A stretch of DNA of 64,000 bases from NCBI GenBank assembly GCA_028818375.1, contig JAPPOB010000002.1, positions 124,001 through 188,000 of the forward strand, read 5' to 3'. This DNA comes from Anaerolineaceae bacterium. GTDB taxonomy: Bacteria > Chloroflexota > Anaerolineae > Aggregatilineales > Phototrophicaceae. Under the pieces are notes generated by a model. The model had not been told where the DNA came from and made no database searches. It saw only the letters and a program-made list of their open reading frames with translations. Of this stretch, positions 35,445 to 43,736 are shown piece by piece; the stretch's first letter is position 1; each line of letters begins with the position of its first letter. The position numbers were made by a program, and so were the translations under genes.

Positions 35445-35473
35445 TTGACAGACCTGCCGGGCCATCCTATACT
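35445..35473 (+). promoter_or_regulatory. Consensus promoter for the VOC-M20-amidohydrolase genes
   Basis: TTGACA (35445-35450), a 17-base spacer and TATACT (35468-35473): nearly perfect sigma70 consensus. Start site near 35480, giving a leader of about 195 bases before ATG 35675. Confidence 0.75.
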
Positions 35474-35488
35474 CCCGATGGCGGCTGG

Positions 35489-35512
35489 CTGTCGACAATC
35501 GACTGGCGACAG
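35489..35512. promoter_or_regulatory. Candidate GntR operator between facing promoters
   Basis: The palindrome TGTCGACA (35490-35497) lies within a wider inverted repeat CTGTCG/CGACAG (35489-35494 and 35507-35512). The GT-N2-AC core fits the half-site style of FadR/FCD-type GntR regulators. It lies between the two predicted start sites (about 35480 on plus, 35510 on minus), so one bound dimer could block both transcripts. Confidence 0.5.
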
Positions 35513-35516
35513 GTGA

Positions 35517-35545
35517 AGTATAGGCCGGCGCGTGACGTTTGTCAA
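35517..35545 (-). promoter_or_regulatory. Consensus promoter of the GntR gene
   Basis: Read on the minus strand: TTGACA (35545-35540), a 17-base spacer and TATACT (35522-35517). Start near 35510, leader about 76 bases. It faces the plus-strand promoter, so the two transcripts overlap for about 30 bases at their 5' ends and each polymerase crosses the other promoter. Confidence 0.75.
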
Positions 35546-35674
35546 CCAGCGCCGCTGGCCCGGATGATGCGGAACACAGGGCGGGCCAGGCATTGGGCTG
35601 GCCGTGCCTTTTGGACGCGAAACAGGTAACGGTACGGCGCAGGTTGCGCTTGAGTGCAGATTCAGGAGGCAGGA

Positions 35675-36142
35675 ATGGCGGACGGGCGATACATCAAGCA
35701 CATGGCCTTCGCGGTGAAAGACGCCGCGCTCGCCTGGCAACAATACAAGGACTTCCTCGGCATCGGCCATGACGGGCGCATCGAGGACTACGAAAAGTCG
35801 CGCAATCGCGTCGTCCTCTTTGAAGTCGGTGGCGTGGAGTACCAACTTTGTCAGTCGATGGACGAAGGCGGCCGCTACGACCAGTGGATCAAGGACCGCG
35901 GCCAGGAAGGGTTGCATCACATCTGCTACGCCGTGCCGGATATCGAGGCGGCGCTGGCAGAGGCCCAGGCGCGGGGCGGCACCTTAAAGTTATGCCCGGC
36001 CTGCAACGTGACGGGCAGTCACGTGCATCCGGAAGGCTGGGTAGCCTTTCTGGAGGAAGAGCCCGGTGGCATCGAACTGGAGATGATGCAAGTCTACACG
36101 CCGGAAGAACTCGAAGAATACAAGGCGGTACAGGGCATCTAG
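35675..36142 (+). CDS. VOC-superfamily epimerase/dioxygenase-like protein
   Basis: A 155-residue vicinal-oxygen-chelate protein with the paired beta-alpha-beta-beta-beta units typical of methylmalonyl-CoA epimerase and lactoylglutathione lyase relatives: ADGRYIKHMAFAVKD at the start, GLHHICYAVPDIEAAL in the middle, GGIELEMMQVY at the end; the His and Glu in those segments are probable metal ligands. ATG 35675 is set by a perfect AGGAGG 5 bases upstream. First gene after the regulated promoter. Confidence 0.8.
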   Translation: MADGRYIKHMAFAVKDAALAWQQYKDFLGIGHDGRIEDYEKSRNRVVLFEVGGVEYQLCQSMDEGGRYDQWIKDRGQEGLHHICYAVPDIEAALAEAQARGGTLKLCPACNVTGSHVHPEGWVAFLEEEPGGIELEMMQVYTPEELEEYKAVQGI

Positions 36143-36206
36143 GCTGCAAGGGCAGCGACTTTTCATTTCTTCGCGGCGACGCGCTACGATCCTGGAAGAA
36201 ACGGAC

Positions 36207-37361
36207 ATGGACGGCGTCGAGCTTTTGCGTCAGCTGGTACAGATCCCCTCTCCGAATCCACCGGGCGATACGCGGGCCATCGCGACATTTGTCGCCCGGC
36301 AAATGGGGGGCATCGGCTGTGAAGTGCGCATGGTTGCGCCGCCTGAAAAGCCGGAGGCCCTGAACACCATCGCCAGCCTGGGCGAGGGCGATCCCGTCAT
36401 CATGCTGCATGCCCACATTGACACCGTGCCCATCGCCAAAAACGAGGCCGAAAAGTGGAGCGTCGACCCCTATGCGGGGATCGTGCAGGATGGCGCGCTC
36501 TACGGCAAGGGCAGCGTCGACGACAAGGCGCCGCTGGCGTCCATGATGCTGGCCATGCGGGACGCGGCAGGGCGGGGCGGCCTGCGGGGCAGGCTGGTGC
36601 TGGTGGCGGCTGCGGAAGAGGAAGTTGGCGGGCAACTCGGCAGCAAATGGATGGCGGACGAGGGCCACCTGCCCGCCTGCGACTTCATCATCGTTGGCGA
36701 GCAAACGGGCAATCGCGTGGCGATCGCGCACAAGGGCGTGATGCGCGCCACGGTGCATACCCATGGCAAGGCGGTGCACGCCACCAATCCCGATCGCGGC
36801 ATCAATGCCATTGTCGCCATGGCGAAGGTCATCGCAGCGCTGCAAACCTATCATCAGCGACTGGCAGGGCGGGTGCATCCCGTGGTCGGCAGCCCTACCT
36901 GCAACATCGGCGTCATTGAAGGTGGCAGCACGGCCAACGCCGTGCCGGATGCCTACCATGTCAAGCTGGACCGACGTATGATCCCGCGTGAGGACCCTCA
37001 GGACGTGCAGGCGGAGCTTGTCGGGGTGGTCAACTCGGTCGACATCGCGCCGGCAAGGGTCAGCATAGACGGATTCGTCCACTCGCCCTGGTTCGATTCC
37101 GCGCTCGACAGCGAAGCGGGGCGGACCTTTCTGTCCTGCGTTCAGGATGAGATCGGCGGGGACGGCGGACCGGTCGGCTATTTACCGGGCAGTGACGCCA
37201 AGCATCTGACCGGTCTGGCGCGGGGTGACATGATCATCTTTGGTCCAGGCAGCTATGAGGTCGCCCATGGCGCCGACGAGCACGTGGTCTTGTCGGAGTT
37301 TCAGGCGACGACCCGAATTTTGCTCGATTTTCTGCGGCGGACGCTGTACCCCGGAGCGTGA
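36207..37361 (+). CDS. M20-family metallohydrolase (ArgE/DapE/carbamoylase type)
   Basis: A 384-residue zinc hydrolase cleaving an N-acyl, N-carbamoyl or peptide bond. Metal ligands and catalytic residues appear as LHAHIDTVP (about residue 71), GKGSVDDKAPLA, AAAEEEVGG (catalytic Glu and ligand) and a late His (AHGADEHVV). A dimerisation domain lies between (GVMRATVHTHGKAVHATNP). It is the second gene of the cluster; its partner downstream opens cyclic amides, which suggests it may cleave the opened product. Confidence 0.88.
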   Translation: MDGVELLRQLVQIPSPNPPGDTRAIATFVARQMGGIGCEVRMVAPPEKPEALNTIASLGEGDPVIMLHAHIDTVPIAKNEAEKWSVDPYAGIVQDGALYGKGSVDDKAPLASMMLAMRDAAGRGGLRGRLVLVAAAEEEVGGQLGSKWMADEGHLPACDFIIVGEQTGNRVAIAHKGVMRATVHTHGKAVHATNPDRGINAIVAMAKVIAALQTYHQRLAGRVHPVVGSPTCNIGVIEGGSTANAVPDAYHVKLDRRMIPREDPQDVQAELVGVVNSVDIAPARVSIDGFVHSPWFDSALDSEAGRTFLSCVQDEIGGDGGPVGYLPGSDAKHLTGLARGDMIIFGPGSYEVAHGADEHVVLSEFQATTRILLDFLRRTLYPGA

Positions 37362-37388
37362 CCTTCATTCAGGCGTGAGGACAGGACC

Positions 37389-38774
37389 GTGACACTGGAC
37401 ACCCTGATCAAAAACGCGCAGGTGGTTTTGGAAACAGGCATCGCCCGCATCGACGTCGGCATTGAAGGCGGACGTATCGCGGCCCTCCTGCACAACAGCG
37501 ATGGCGTCCATGCCCGTCAGAGCATCGACGCCGGCGGGCAGCTGCTCCTGCCCGGCGCCATCGACATTCACTTTCATTGCCGCGCGCCCGCCTGGCCGCA
37601 ACGTGGCGACTTCTCGACCGAGACGCGGGCCGCAGCGGCGGGTGGTGTTACGACCATCTTTGAGATGCCGGTCTCCAAACCCTGCTGCGCCACGGTCGAC
37701 ATCTTTCGCCGGCGCAAGGCCCTGGCGGACGCCGATGCCTGGGTCAATTACGCCCTGTACGCTGCGCCCGGCCTGCTGCAACGGGATGAAGTGCTGGGCA
37801 TGGCAGCGGAAGGCGCCATCGCCTTCAAGATCTTCATGACGTCGGCGCCGGCAGGGCGGGACGACGAGTTTGAAGGGCTTTGTCTGGTCGATGCGCCCGA
37901 GCAACTGGCGGCGATGCAACTGGTGGCGGAAACGGGCCGCGTGCTGGTCGCGCATGCCGAGAACAACGCCTTGCTGGAACATTACATGGGGCAGTTGCGC
38001 GCCGCCGGCCGCAATGACCTGCAGGCCCACAATGAGTCACGGCCGCCGCACGTTGAAGCGCTGGCGATCGCCAACCTGCTCAGTCTGAACGAAATCGCGG
38101 GCGTCAGATTGCACATCGCCCACGTCAGTTCGCGGGCAGCACTGGTCACGATCCAACGCTATCAGGCGGAAGGCGCGGACGTCAGCGGCGAGACCTGTCC
38201 GCACTATCTGTTTTTTACAGAGGAAGACTTCCTGCGCGTCGGCGCCTGGGCACGGGTCAACCCGCCCATTCGCGGGCAGGATGACCAGGACGCTCTGTGG
38301 GACGGGTTGGCCGACGGGTCCCTGCTGGCCGTCACCACGGACCATTCCCCCTTTATGGTGGAGGAGAAGGAACGGGCGCAGACGGACATATTTGCCGTTC
38401 CACCCGGCGCGCCAGGCGTGGAAGAACTTGTGCCATCCATGATGGATGCCGCGCTCTCCGGCCGCCTGTCGGTAGAGAAGGCCGTACGCCTCATCAGCAC
38501 CAATGGCGCGCGACGCTTTGGCATCTACCCTCGCAAGGGCGTCATCGCGCCCGGCGCGGACGCGGACCTGGTGTTTTACGACCCCGAAGCCTCCACGACC
38601 ATTCATCCGGACATGTTGTTCAGCAAGGCGCGCGCCTGCGACAGACTCTACGAGGGGATGACCTTCCGCGGCCGGGTGACTCGCACGATCGTCAATGGCG
38701 CGACCGTTTACGCCGACGGCGACATTGTTGGCGTTCGTGGCGGCGGACGATTCGTGAGACCGGTTACGGACTAA
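37389..38774 (+). CDS. Cyclic amidohydrolase (dihydroorotase/allantoinase/hydantoinase type)
   Basis: A 461-residue TIM-barrel metallohydrolase that opens cyclic amide rings. H-x-H in IDIHFHCRAPAW, the carbamylated Lys in AIAFKIFMTSAP (about residue 146), His in VLVAHAENN, LHIAHVSSRAAL and the Asp of TTDHSPFMVEEK form the two-metal site. Domain order and the STNGARRFGIYPRKG segment resemble allantoinase and dihydropyrimidinase-like proteins. GTG start at 37389, 27 bases after the M20 gene. Substrate is not certain. Confidence 0.87.
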   Translation: MTLDTLIKNAQVVLETGIARIDVGIEGGRIAALLHNSDGVHARQSIDAGGQLLLPGAIDIHFHCRAPAWPQRGDFSTETRAAAAGGVTTIFEMPVSKPCCATVDIFRRRKALADADAWVNYALYAAPGLLQRDEVLGMAAEGAIAFKIFMTSAPAGRDDEFEGLCLVDAPEQLAAMQLVAETGRVLVAHAENNALLEHYMGQLRAAGRNDLQAHNESRPPHVEALAIANLLSLNEIAGVRLHIAHVSSRAALVTIQRYQAEGADVSGETCPHYLFFTEEDFLRVGAWARVNPPIRGQDDQDALWDGLADGSLLAVTTDHSPFMVEEKERAQTDIFAVPPGAPGVEELVPSMMDAALSGRLSVEKAVRLISTNGARRFGIYPRKGVIAPGADADLVFYDPEASTTIHPDMLFSKARACDRLYEGMTFRGRVTRTIVNGATVYADGDIVGVRGGGRFVRPVTD

Positions 38775-38810
38775 CCCCTTGCCCGGAGTCAGGGCCGGTA
38801 ACTCTCTGCT

Positions 38811-39680
38811 TCAGCGACCAGGCATTGAGGGCACACCGGGACCCGTGCGGCGCCTGCGTTGACGGAGCGCGCGTCCGGCGTAGACCAGACCGAACACCGC
38901 GCTCAGTTCGAGCACGATGGCACTGCCCGGCGGTACGTTGGTCCACCAGGACAGGTAAAAGCCCATCACGCCGCCGGCGCAGCCCAGCAGCCCGGCCAAC
39001 CAAACCATGTGTGACATGCGTTTGGTGAGCAGGCGCGCCGTCGCCGCGGGTGTCAACAGCAGCGCCAGCATCAGGGCCAGGCCAACGGCCCGCAGACTGA
39101 GCACGATGGTGACGGCGACCAGCACCAGCAGCAGCGCGCGCAGGAAAGCGACGGGCAGGCGCAGCACCTGCCCCAGTTCCGGGTCGAAACAGACGATGAT
39201 CAATTGTTTGTAAAAGACCAGAATTGACAGAAGGACCAGACCGCCCAGAAGTACCATGTAGGTCAGGTCCGTATCGTCGATGCCGCTGATGCTGCCGAAC
39301 AAAATGTGAGCCAGGTCCAGGCCGTAACTGGGACGGATGCTGATGATGGCGATACCCAGGGCGAACATCGTCACGAAAACGATTCCGATCGCCGTGTCTT
39401 CCTTGACCTTGCGGTCCCGGGTCATGAAGACGATGGTCAGCGCTGCGAGAATGCCGGCGCCGAGGCCACCGACAAAGAGGTTGCCGCCGGTGGTATAGGC
39501 GACGGCCACACCGGGCAACACCGCATGGGCGAGCGCGTCACCGAAGAAGGCCAGGCCGCGCACCACCATGAAACTGCCAACCACGGCGCTGAGAAAGCCC
39601 ACGAGAATCAGGGCCAACAGCGAACGTTGGGCAAATCCGTAGGACAGCGGCTCCAGCAAGGCGTCCAGAATCTCAGTCAT
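38811..39680 (-). CDS. znuB: Metal ABC transporter permease (ZnuB type)
   Basis: A 289-residue membrane component of a zinc or manganese importer. About eight hydrophobic segments; conserved parts are MVVRGLAFFGDALAHAVLPG near residue 40 and LRAVGLALMLALLLTPAATA. Start at ATG 39680, overlapping the ATPase gene end by 8 bases. The C-terminal tail is Arg-rich. Specificity for zinc is inferred from the operator and the His-rich binding protein in the same operon. Confidence 0.9.
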   Translation of the reverse strand: MTEILDALLEPLSYGFAQRSLLALILVGFLSAVVGSFMVVRGLAFFGDALAHAVLPGVAVAYTTGGNLFVGGLGAGILAALTIVFMTRDRKVKEDTAIGIVFVTMFALGIAIISIRPSYGLDLAHILFGSISGIDDTDLTYMVLLGGLVLLSILVFYKQLIIVCFDPELGQVLRLPVAFLRALLLVLVAVTIVLSLRAVGLALMLALLLTPAATARLLTKRMSHMVWLAGLLGCAGGVMGFYLSWWTNVPPGSAIVLELSAVFGLVYAGRALRQRRRRTGPGVPSMPGR

Positions 39681-40485
39681 CGTGCAGACCTGCGTGCTCA
39701 CGAGGATTCGCAACGTGCAACACGCCGTCCTTCAGGGGCAACACGCTCGCAGAGTCGCCATACGCCTGATGCAACAGGTCCGGACGCAGCACTTCCTCGG
39801 GCGGCCCGTCGGCCACGACCGTTTCTCGCAGGAGAAGCAGCCGGTCGAAGTCGCGGGCAGCGCGTACCATGTCGTGGGTCGCCATCAGCATGGTGATGCC
39901 CTGCTCGCGCAGGGTTTCCAGGGCTGAGGTGATTTCGGCCGCGGCAGCCACGTCGACGCCGCTGAAGGGTTCGTCCAGCAGCAGGATGTCGGATTCCTGG
40001 GCGAGGGCGCGGGCGATGAGAATGCGTTGCTGCTGGCCGGCGCTCAGTTCGCCAAAGGCCTGGTGCGCGATTTCCCCCAGCTGAAACAGTTCCAGTAGCT
40101 CAAGGGCGCGTTGCCGGACCATTCCTGGCCACCAGGGCAGCCAGGAGTTACCGCGGGCGAGACCCATCATCACGACGTCATGGGCGGTGACAGGGAAGTT
40201 CTGGTCCACGGCGTTGCGTTGCGGGATGAAACCGACCTGGACCTCCCTGTGGCGACAGTCGATGCCATGCACCAATACTTCCCCGGTGTCGATCGGGATC
40301 AGGCCGGCGATGGACTTCAACAGCGTGGTTTTGCCGGCGCCGTTGGGGCCGACCAGCGCCACGCACTCACCGCAGCACAGGGTGAAGTTCAGTTGATCGA
40401 TGGTGCGGGGCGCCCAGGGATAGCCGGCCCCAAGCTCCCGCACCATCAGCGCCGGTGTTTCCGGCGCGTTGTTGCTGCGCGTCAT
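39673..40485 (-). CDS. znuC: Metal ABC transporter ATPase (ZnuC type)
   Basis: A 270-residue ATPase that powers the metal importer. Walker A GPNGAGKTTLLKSIAG (about residue 43), Q-loop PQRNAVDQNFPV, signature LSAGQQQRILIARALAQ, Walker B DILLLDEPFSGVD and the switch His in MATHDMV. The ATG overlaps the binding-protein stop by four bases (ATGA), so the three genes are translated together. Confidence 0.92.
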   Translation of the reverse strand: MTRSNNAPETPALMVRELGAGYPWAPRTIDQLNFTLCCGECVALVGPNGAGKTTLLKSIAGLIPIDTGEVLVHGIDCRHREVQVGFIPQRNAVDQNFPVTAHDVVMMGLARGNSWLPWWPGMVRQRALELLELFQLGEIAHQAFGELSAGQQQRILIARALAQESDILLLDEPFSGVDVAAAAEITSALETLREQGITMLMATHDMVRAARDFDRLLLLRETVVADGPPEEVLRPDLLHQAYGDSASVLPLKDGVLHVANPREHAGLHDD

Positions 40486-41756
40486 CCACTCATCTCGCCG
40501 GAGAGCGCCCCGACGATGGCCTCGGTGTTGCTGCGCATCAAACCAATCCAGGTGCCGATCGGGCTGCCTTCCTCTCCCAGGGTTTCCAGGTCGAGGTCGA
40601 CCAGGGCTGCGCCGGTCTCGTTGCTCACCTGGCGCATGAGGTCGTCGTCGTCCGAGGTCGCCTCGCCAAAGATGGCCGACAGGTTACGTTCGCGCACAAG
40701 GTCGATGATCGCTGCCAGTTCCGCTACCCCTGGCTCCGCCAGGCCACTGAGGCCGGGCACGACGGTGCCGAGCTCTGCGAAGCCGTAGGCGCCGGCGAAG
40801 TAACCCAATGAGAAGTGGTGGCTGACCAACAGCCGCTGTTCCACAGGCAGGGTTGCGATCAGGGGCAGCAACTCATCCTGTTCCAGCACCTCGATTTCGT
40901 CGAGGAAGCTGTCAGCGCGCGCATGGTAACCCTCCGCGTGGGCGCTGTCATGGGCAGACAGGATGTCGCGGGCGCTCAGGACCCAGTGCGCGATGCCGCG
41001 TACCTGCAGCCAGACGTGCGGGTCACAGCCGCCAATGGCCTCGCAATCCACGGCGTGCAGCGGACCGGGGCTGACTTCGTCGTCCTGCAGTTTCTGGAAG
41101 CGATCGCCAAGCTCCATCTCGTGCCGGGCGCAGCGTTCCCCTGCATCCTCGTGGATCCCCAAGTCGTGATGGTGGTCCTCGCCTTCATGGTCATGCTCAT
41201 CGGCGTGGTCGTCGTCCTCGCCTTCGTGGTCATGCTCATCGGCGTGGTCGTCGTCCTCGCCTTCATGATCGTGCTCGTCGGCGTGGTCGTCATCCTCGCC
41301 TTCATGGTCATGCTCGTCGGCGTGGTCGTCATCCTCGTCTTCATGGTCATGCTCGTCGGCGTGGTCGTCGTGCCCGTGGTCGTGGTGATCATGCATGTGA
41401 CCGCCTGGTATGATCGGCACGCATTCAGAAATCACGAACAGTGCCTCGTCATCAACCGCGGCACCGATCACGGCGAGCAGGCCTTCCTCGTAATTGGCGC
41501 CGTTGATGAAAACCAGGTCAGCATCCGCCAGTTGTCGCAGGGCGGCCGGAGTCGGTTGATAGCTGTGCGGGTCCAGTCCGCGGGGGATCAGTGACGCGAC
41601 CTCCGCATCGTCGCCGGCCACGCGCGCGATGATGTCGCCAGCGATGCTGGTGCTGGCGACGATCGATAACGGCGCTTCCTGGGCGTAAAGAGCTGGGGTG
41701 AGTAGCAGGAAAAGAACCACAAGCGGGAACAGAATGCCTGATCTGAATCGATGCAC
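40482..41756 (-). CDS. znuA: Zinc ABC transporter substrate-binding lipid-free protein (ZnuA type) with long His-rich loop
   Basis: A 424-residue exported metal-binding protein. Signal peptide at residues about 1-30 (hydrophobic FPLVVLFLLLTPALYAQ). Cluster 9 metal ligands: LDPHSYQPT, CDPHVW, SHHFSLGYFAGAYGF and a late acidic residue in FGEATSDD. Between the first two lies an unusually long loop built from five 13-residue repeats of the type HADEHDHEGEDDD, which probably captures zinc. GTG 41756 is preceded by GAGGAG, 7 bases upstream; the reading frame is open further but without such a site. Its promoter carries a Zur-like operator. Confidence 0.92.
   Translation of the reverse strand: MHRFRSGILFPLVVLFLLLTPALYAQEAPLSIVASTSIAGDIIARVAGDDAEVASLIPRGLDPHSYQPTPAALRQLADADLVFINGANYEEGLLAVIGAAVDDEALFVISECVPIIPGGHMHDHHDHGHDDHADEHDHEDEDDDHADEHDHEGEDDDHADEHDHEGEDDDHADEHDHEGEDDDHADEHDHEGEDHHHDLGIHEDAGERCARHEMELGDRFQKLQDDEVSPGPLHAVDCEAIGGCDPHVWLQVRGIAHWVLSARDILSAHDSAHAEGYHARADSFLDEIEVLEQDELLPLIATLPVEQRLLVSHHFSLGYFAGAYGFAELGTVVPGLSGLAEPGVAELAAIIDLVRERNLSAIFGEATSDDDDLMRQVSNETGAALVDLDLETLGEEGSPIGTWIGLMRSNTEAIVGALSGEMSG
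41183..41377. repeat. Five tandem 39-base repeats inside znuA
   Basis: Units start at 41183, 41222, 41261, 41300 and 41339 and differ by only a few, mostly third-position, bases. Each encodes 13 residues of His, Asp and Glu with one Gly or Ala. The near identity suggests recent copy-number change by slippage or unequal exchange. Confidence 0.95.
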
Positions 41757-41792
41757 GTCGACTCTCCTCAAAAGCCGCAAACAAGTGTGTAA

Positions 41793-41821
41793 ATGATACC
41801 CGGTATCAATAAGAAGCGCAA
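41793..41821 (-). promoter_or_regulatory. Predicted promoter of the zinc importer operon
   Basis: Read on the minus strand: TTGCGC (41821-41816), a 17-base spacer and TATCAT (41798-41793). Start near 41786, about 30 bases before the GTG. The -10 is covered by the Zur-like palindrome. Confidence 0.6.
41794..41808. promoter_or_regulatory. Zur/Fur-family operator upstream of znuA
   Basis: Perfect 7-1-7 inverted repeat TGATACC-C-GGTATCA. The 7-1-7 layout with TGAT outer bases is the form of Fur/Zur boxes in Gram-positive bacteria and cyanobacteria. Overlap with the -10 box fits repression when zinc is plentiful. No zur gene is in the window. Confidence 0.7.
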
Positions 41822-41865
41822 GGGAGTTCAGAAGGTTGACGCGCCGGAATGACAGGGACAGAATC

Positions 41866-42612
41866 ATGGACGAAGAGTTCCGGAGCACCATGGATAACTG
41901 TGCAGATACCAGAACGCTGCTGATCGTACCGGCCCTGAACGAGTCCGCCAATATTGGCCGGGTTCTGGTTGATGCGCGCCGCTGCCTGCCAGGTGTTGAC
42001 CTGCTGGTCATTGACGACGGCTCCTGCGACGGCACCGCCGCCGTCGCGAGAAGCGCCGGCGCCATGGTCCTGTCGCTGCCCTACAACCTGGGCATCGGGG
42101 CCGCGGTGCAGACCGGCTTCGCATTCGCCGACCGTCATGGATACGATTGCGTACTGCGCAGCGACGGCGACGGCCAACATGGCGCCTGGGACCTGCGACG
42201 CTTGCTGGTGGCGTTGCAGACCGGCGATTGCGACGTCGTCACCGGCACGCGCTTTGGCGCCCACGAGGGTGACCGCTCGGTCTCGCCGGGCCGGCGGGTG
42301 GGAATCGTGCTGCTGGCGGGGCTCCTTTCGCTCATCACCGGGCAGCGAATCAGCGATCCCACATCGGGCCAGGCGGGATTTAGCCGCAGGGCAGTCCGTC
42401 TCTTTGCGCGGGAGTACCCGCACGATTACCCGGAGCCCGAGGGCCTCGTGCAGGCGCATCGAGCCGGCCTGCGTATGCGTGAGTTGCCGGTGACGATGCG
42501 TCCCCGCAGGGCGGGCCGGTCCTCGATCGGGCAACTTGATGGCGTCTACTACATGATCAAGGTTACTCTGGCCATCTTCATCAACCTGCTGCGCCCGCCG
42601 CAGCCGCATTGA
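41866..42612 (+). CDS. Family 2 glycosyltransferase (dolichol-phosphate mannosyltransferase-like)
   Basis: A 248-residue GT-A enzyme: LLIVPALNESANIGRVL, the D-D motif in LLVIDDGSCDGTAAVA, and the D-x-D region in SDGDGQHGAWDL. It probably moves a sugar from a nucleotide donor to a polyprenyl or lipid carrier. ATG 41866 has AGGGA 7 bases upstream. Divergent from the zinc operon and followed after 14 bases by a GT4 enzyme. Confidence 0.87.
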   Translation: MDEEFRSTMDNCADTRTLLIVPALNESANIGRVLVDARRCLPGVDLLVIDDGSCDGTAAVARSAGAMVLSLPYNLGIGAAVQTGFAFADRHGYDCVLRSDGDGQHGAWDLRRLLVALQTGDCDVVTGTRFGAHEGDRSVSPGRRVGIVLLAGLLSLITGQRISDPTSGQAGFSRRAVRLFAREYPHDYPEPEGLVQAHRAGLRMRELPVTMRPRRAGRSSIGQLDGVYYMIKVTLAIFINLLRPPQPH

Positions 42613-42626
42613 ACGCCCGCTGAGCC

Positions 42627-43736
42627 ATGCGCGTACTCATGCTCTCCCGGGCCTGCATGGTGGGCATTTACCAGCGCAAGCTTGAGGAAATCGCTGCCCG
42701 CGGCGTGGAATTGCTGACCCTGGTGCCCCCGTACTGGCGGGACGGCAGTGGCGCGACGCGCCTGGAGCGTCTCCATACCCGTGGCTATCGTCTGGAGACC
42801 ACAGCAATCCGGGCCAACGGCCACTTTCATCTGCACCACTTTCCCGAACTCGGCGCCGCGCTGCGGGACTTCCGGCCGGATGTGCTGCATGTCGACGAGG
42901 AACCCTACAATCTGGCCGCCTGGCAAGCGCTGTGGCTGGGACGCCGCGCCGGTTGTCGAACCTTGTTCTTTTGCTGGCAAAACATCCTGAGGCGCTATCC
43001 GCCACCCTTCAGCCTCGGTGAGCGCTACGTGTTGCGCGGCGCCGACCACGCCATCGCCGGCACCAGGGGCGCCGCAGACGTTCTGCGCGCCAGGGGCTAT
43101 CGCGGCCCACTGAGCGTCATCCCGCAGTTCGGTGTTGACCCGCAACGTTTCCGGCCTGCAGGGGAAAGGCCGTCGCGTCCTTTCACTATTGGCTATTTCG
43201 GGCGCTTCGTGCCTGAAAAGGGGCTGCACAGCCTGCTGGAGGCGCTGGCGCAGCTGGACCGTGACTGCCATTTACTCGCGGTCGGCGACGGGCCGCTGCG
43301 CCCACACCTGGAAACCATGGTGATTCAGCTAAATCTCCATGGGCGTGTGCGACTGGAAGCGGCGCAACCTTCGTCCGCCATGCCGGCGCAGTACGGTCGT
43401 ATCGATGCGCTGGTGCTGCCTTCGCTGACGCGGCGCAACTGGAAGGAGCAATTTGGTCGCGTGCTGGTCGAGGCGATGGCCAGCGGCGTACCTGTGGTCG
43501 GTTCAGACAGTGGCGCCATACCCGATGTCATCGGCGACGCCGGACTCGTTTTCCCGGAGGGAGACGCTGCAGCGCTGGCCGGGCAGTTGCGTCGCCTGCA
43601 GCGGGAAGACGGGCTGCGCCGACACCTGGCGCAGCGGGGCAGGGAACGGGCCACCCGGAACTTCACACACGCCGGCGTGGCGGAAGCGACTGTAGCGGTC
43701 TATCGTGAGTTGAAGGGTTACCCGGCGTCGTCCTGA
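42627..43736 (+). CDS. Family 4 glycosyltransferase
   Basis: A 369-residue GT-B retaining glycosyltransferase. Donor-site motif E-x7-E appears as EQFGRVLVEAMASGVPVVGS (about residue 275), preceded by IGYFGRFVPEKGLHSLLEAL. Probably adds a sugar to a surface glycan. Forms a pair with the GT2 gene; its 3' end overlaps the convergent flippase gene by 19 bases. Confidence 0.9.
   Translation: MRVLMLSRACMVGIYQRKLEEIAARGVELLTLVPPYWRDGSGATRLERLHTRGYRLETTAIRANGHFHLHHFPELGAALRDFRPDVLHVDEEPYNLAAWQALWLGRRAGCRTLFFCWQNILRRYPPPFSLGERYVLRGADHAIAGTRGAADVLRARGYRGPLSVIPQFGVDPQRFRPAGERPSRPFTIGYFGRFVPEKGLHSLLEALAQLDRDCHLLAVGDGPLRPHLETMVIQLNLHGRVRLEAAQPSSAMPAQYGRIDALVLPSLTRRNWKEQFGRVLVEAMASGVPVVGSDSGAIPDVIGDAGLVFPEGDAAALAGQLRRLQREDGLRRHLAQRGRERATRNFTHAGVAEATVAVYRELKGYPASS

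Noticed and set aside
41183..41377. Tandem repeats considered as a CRISPR array
   Set aside because: Units abut without spacers, keep the reading frame and encode a metal-binding loop.
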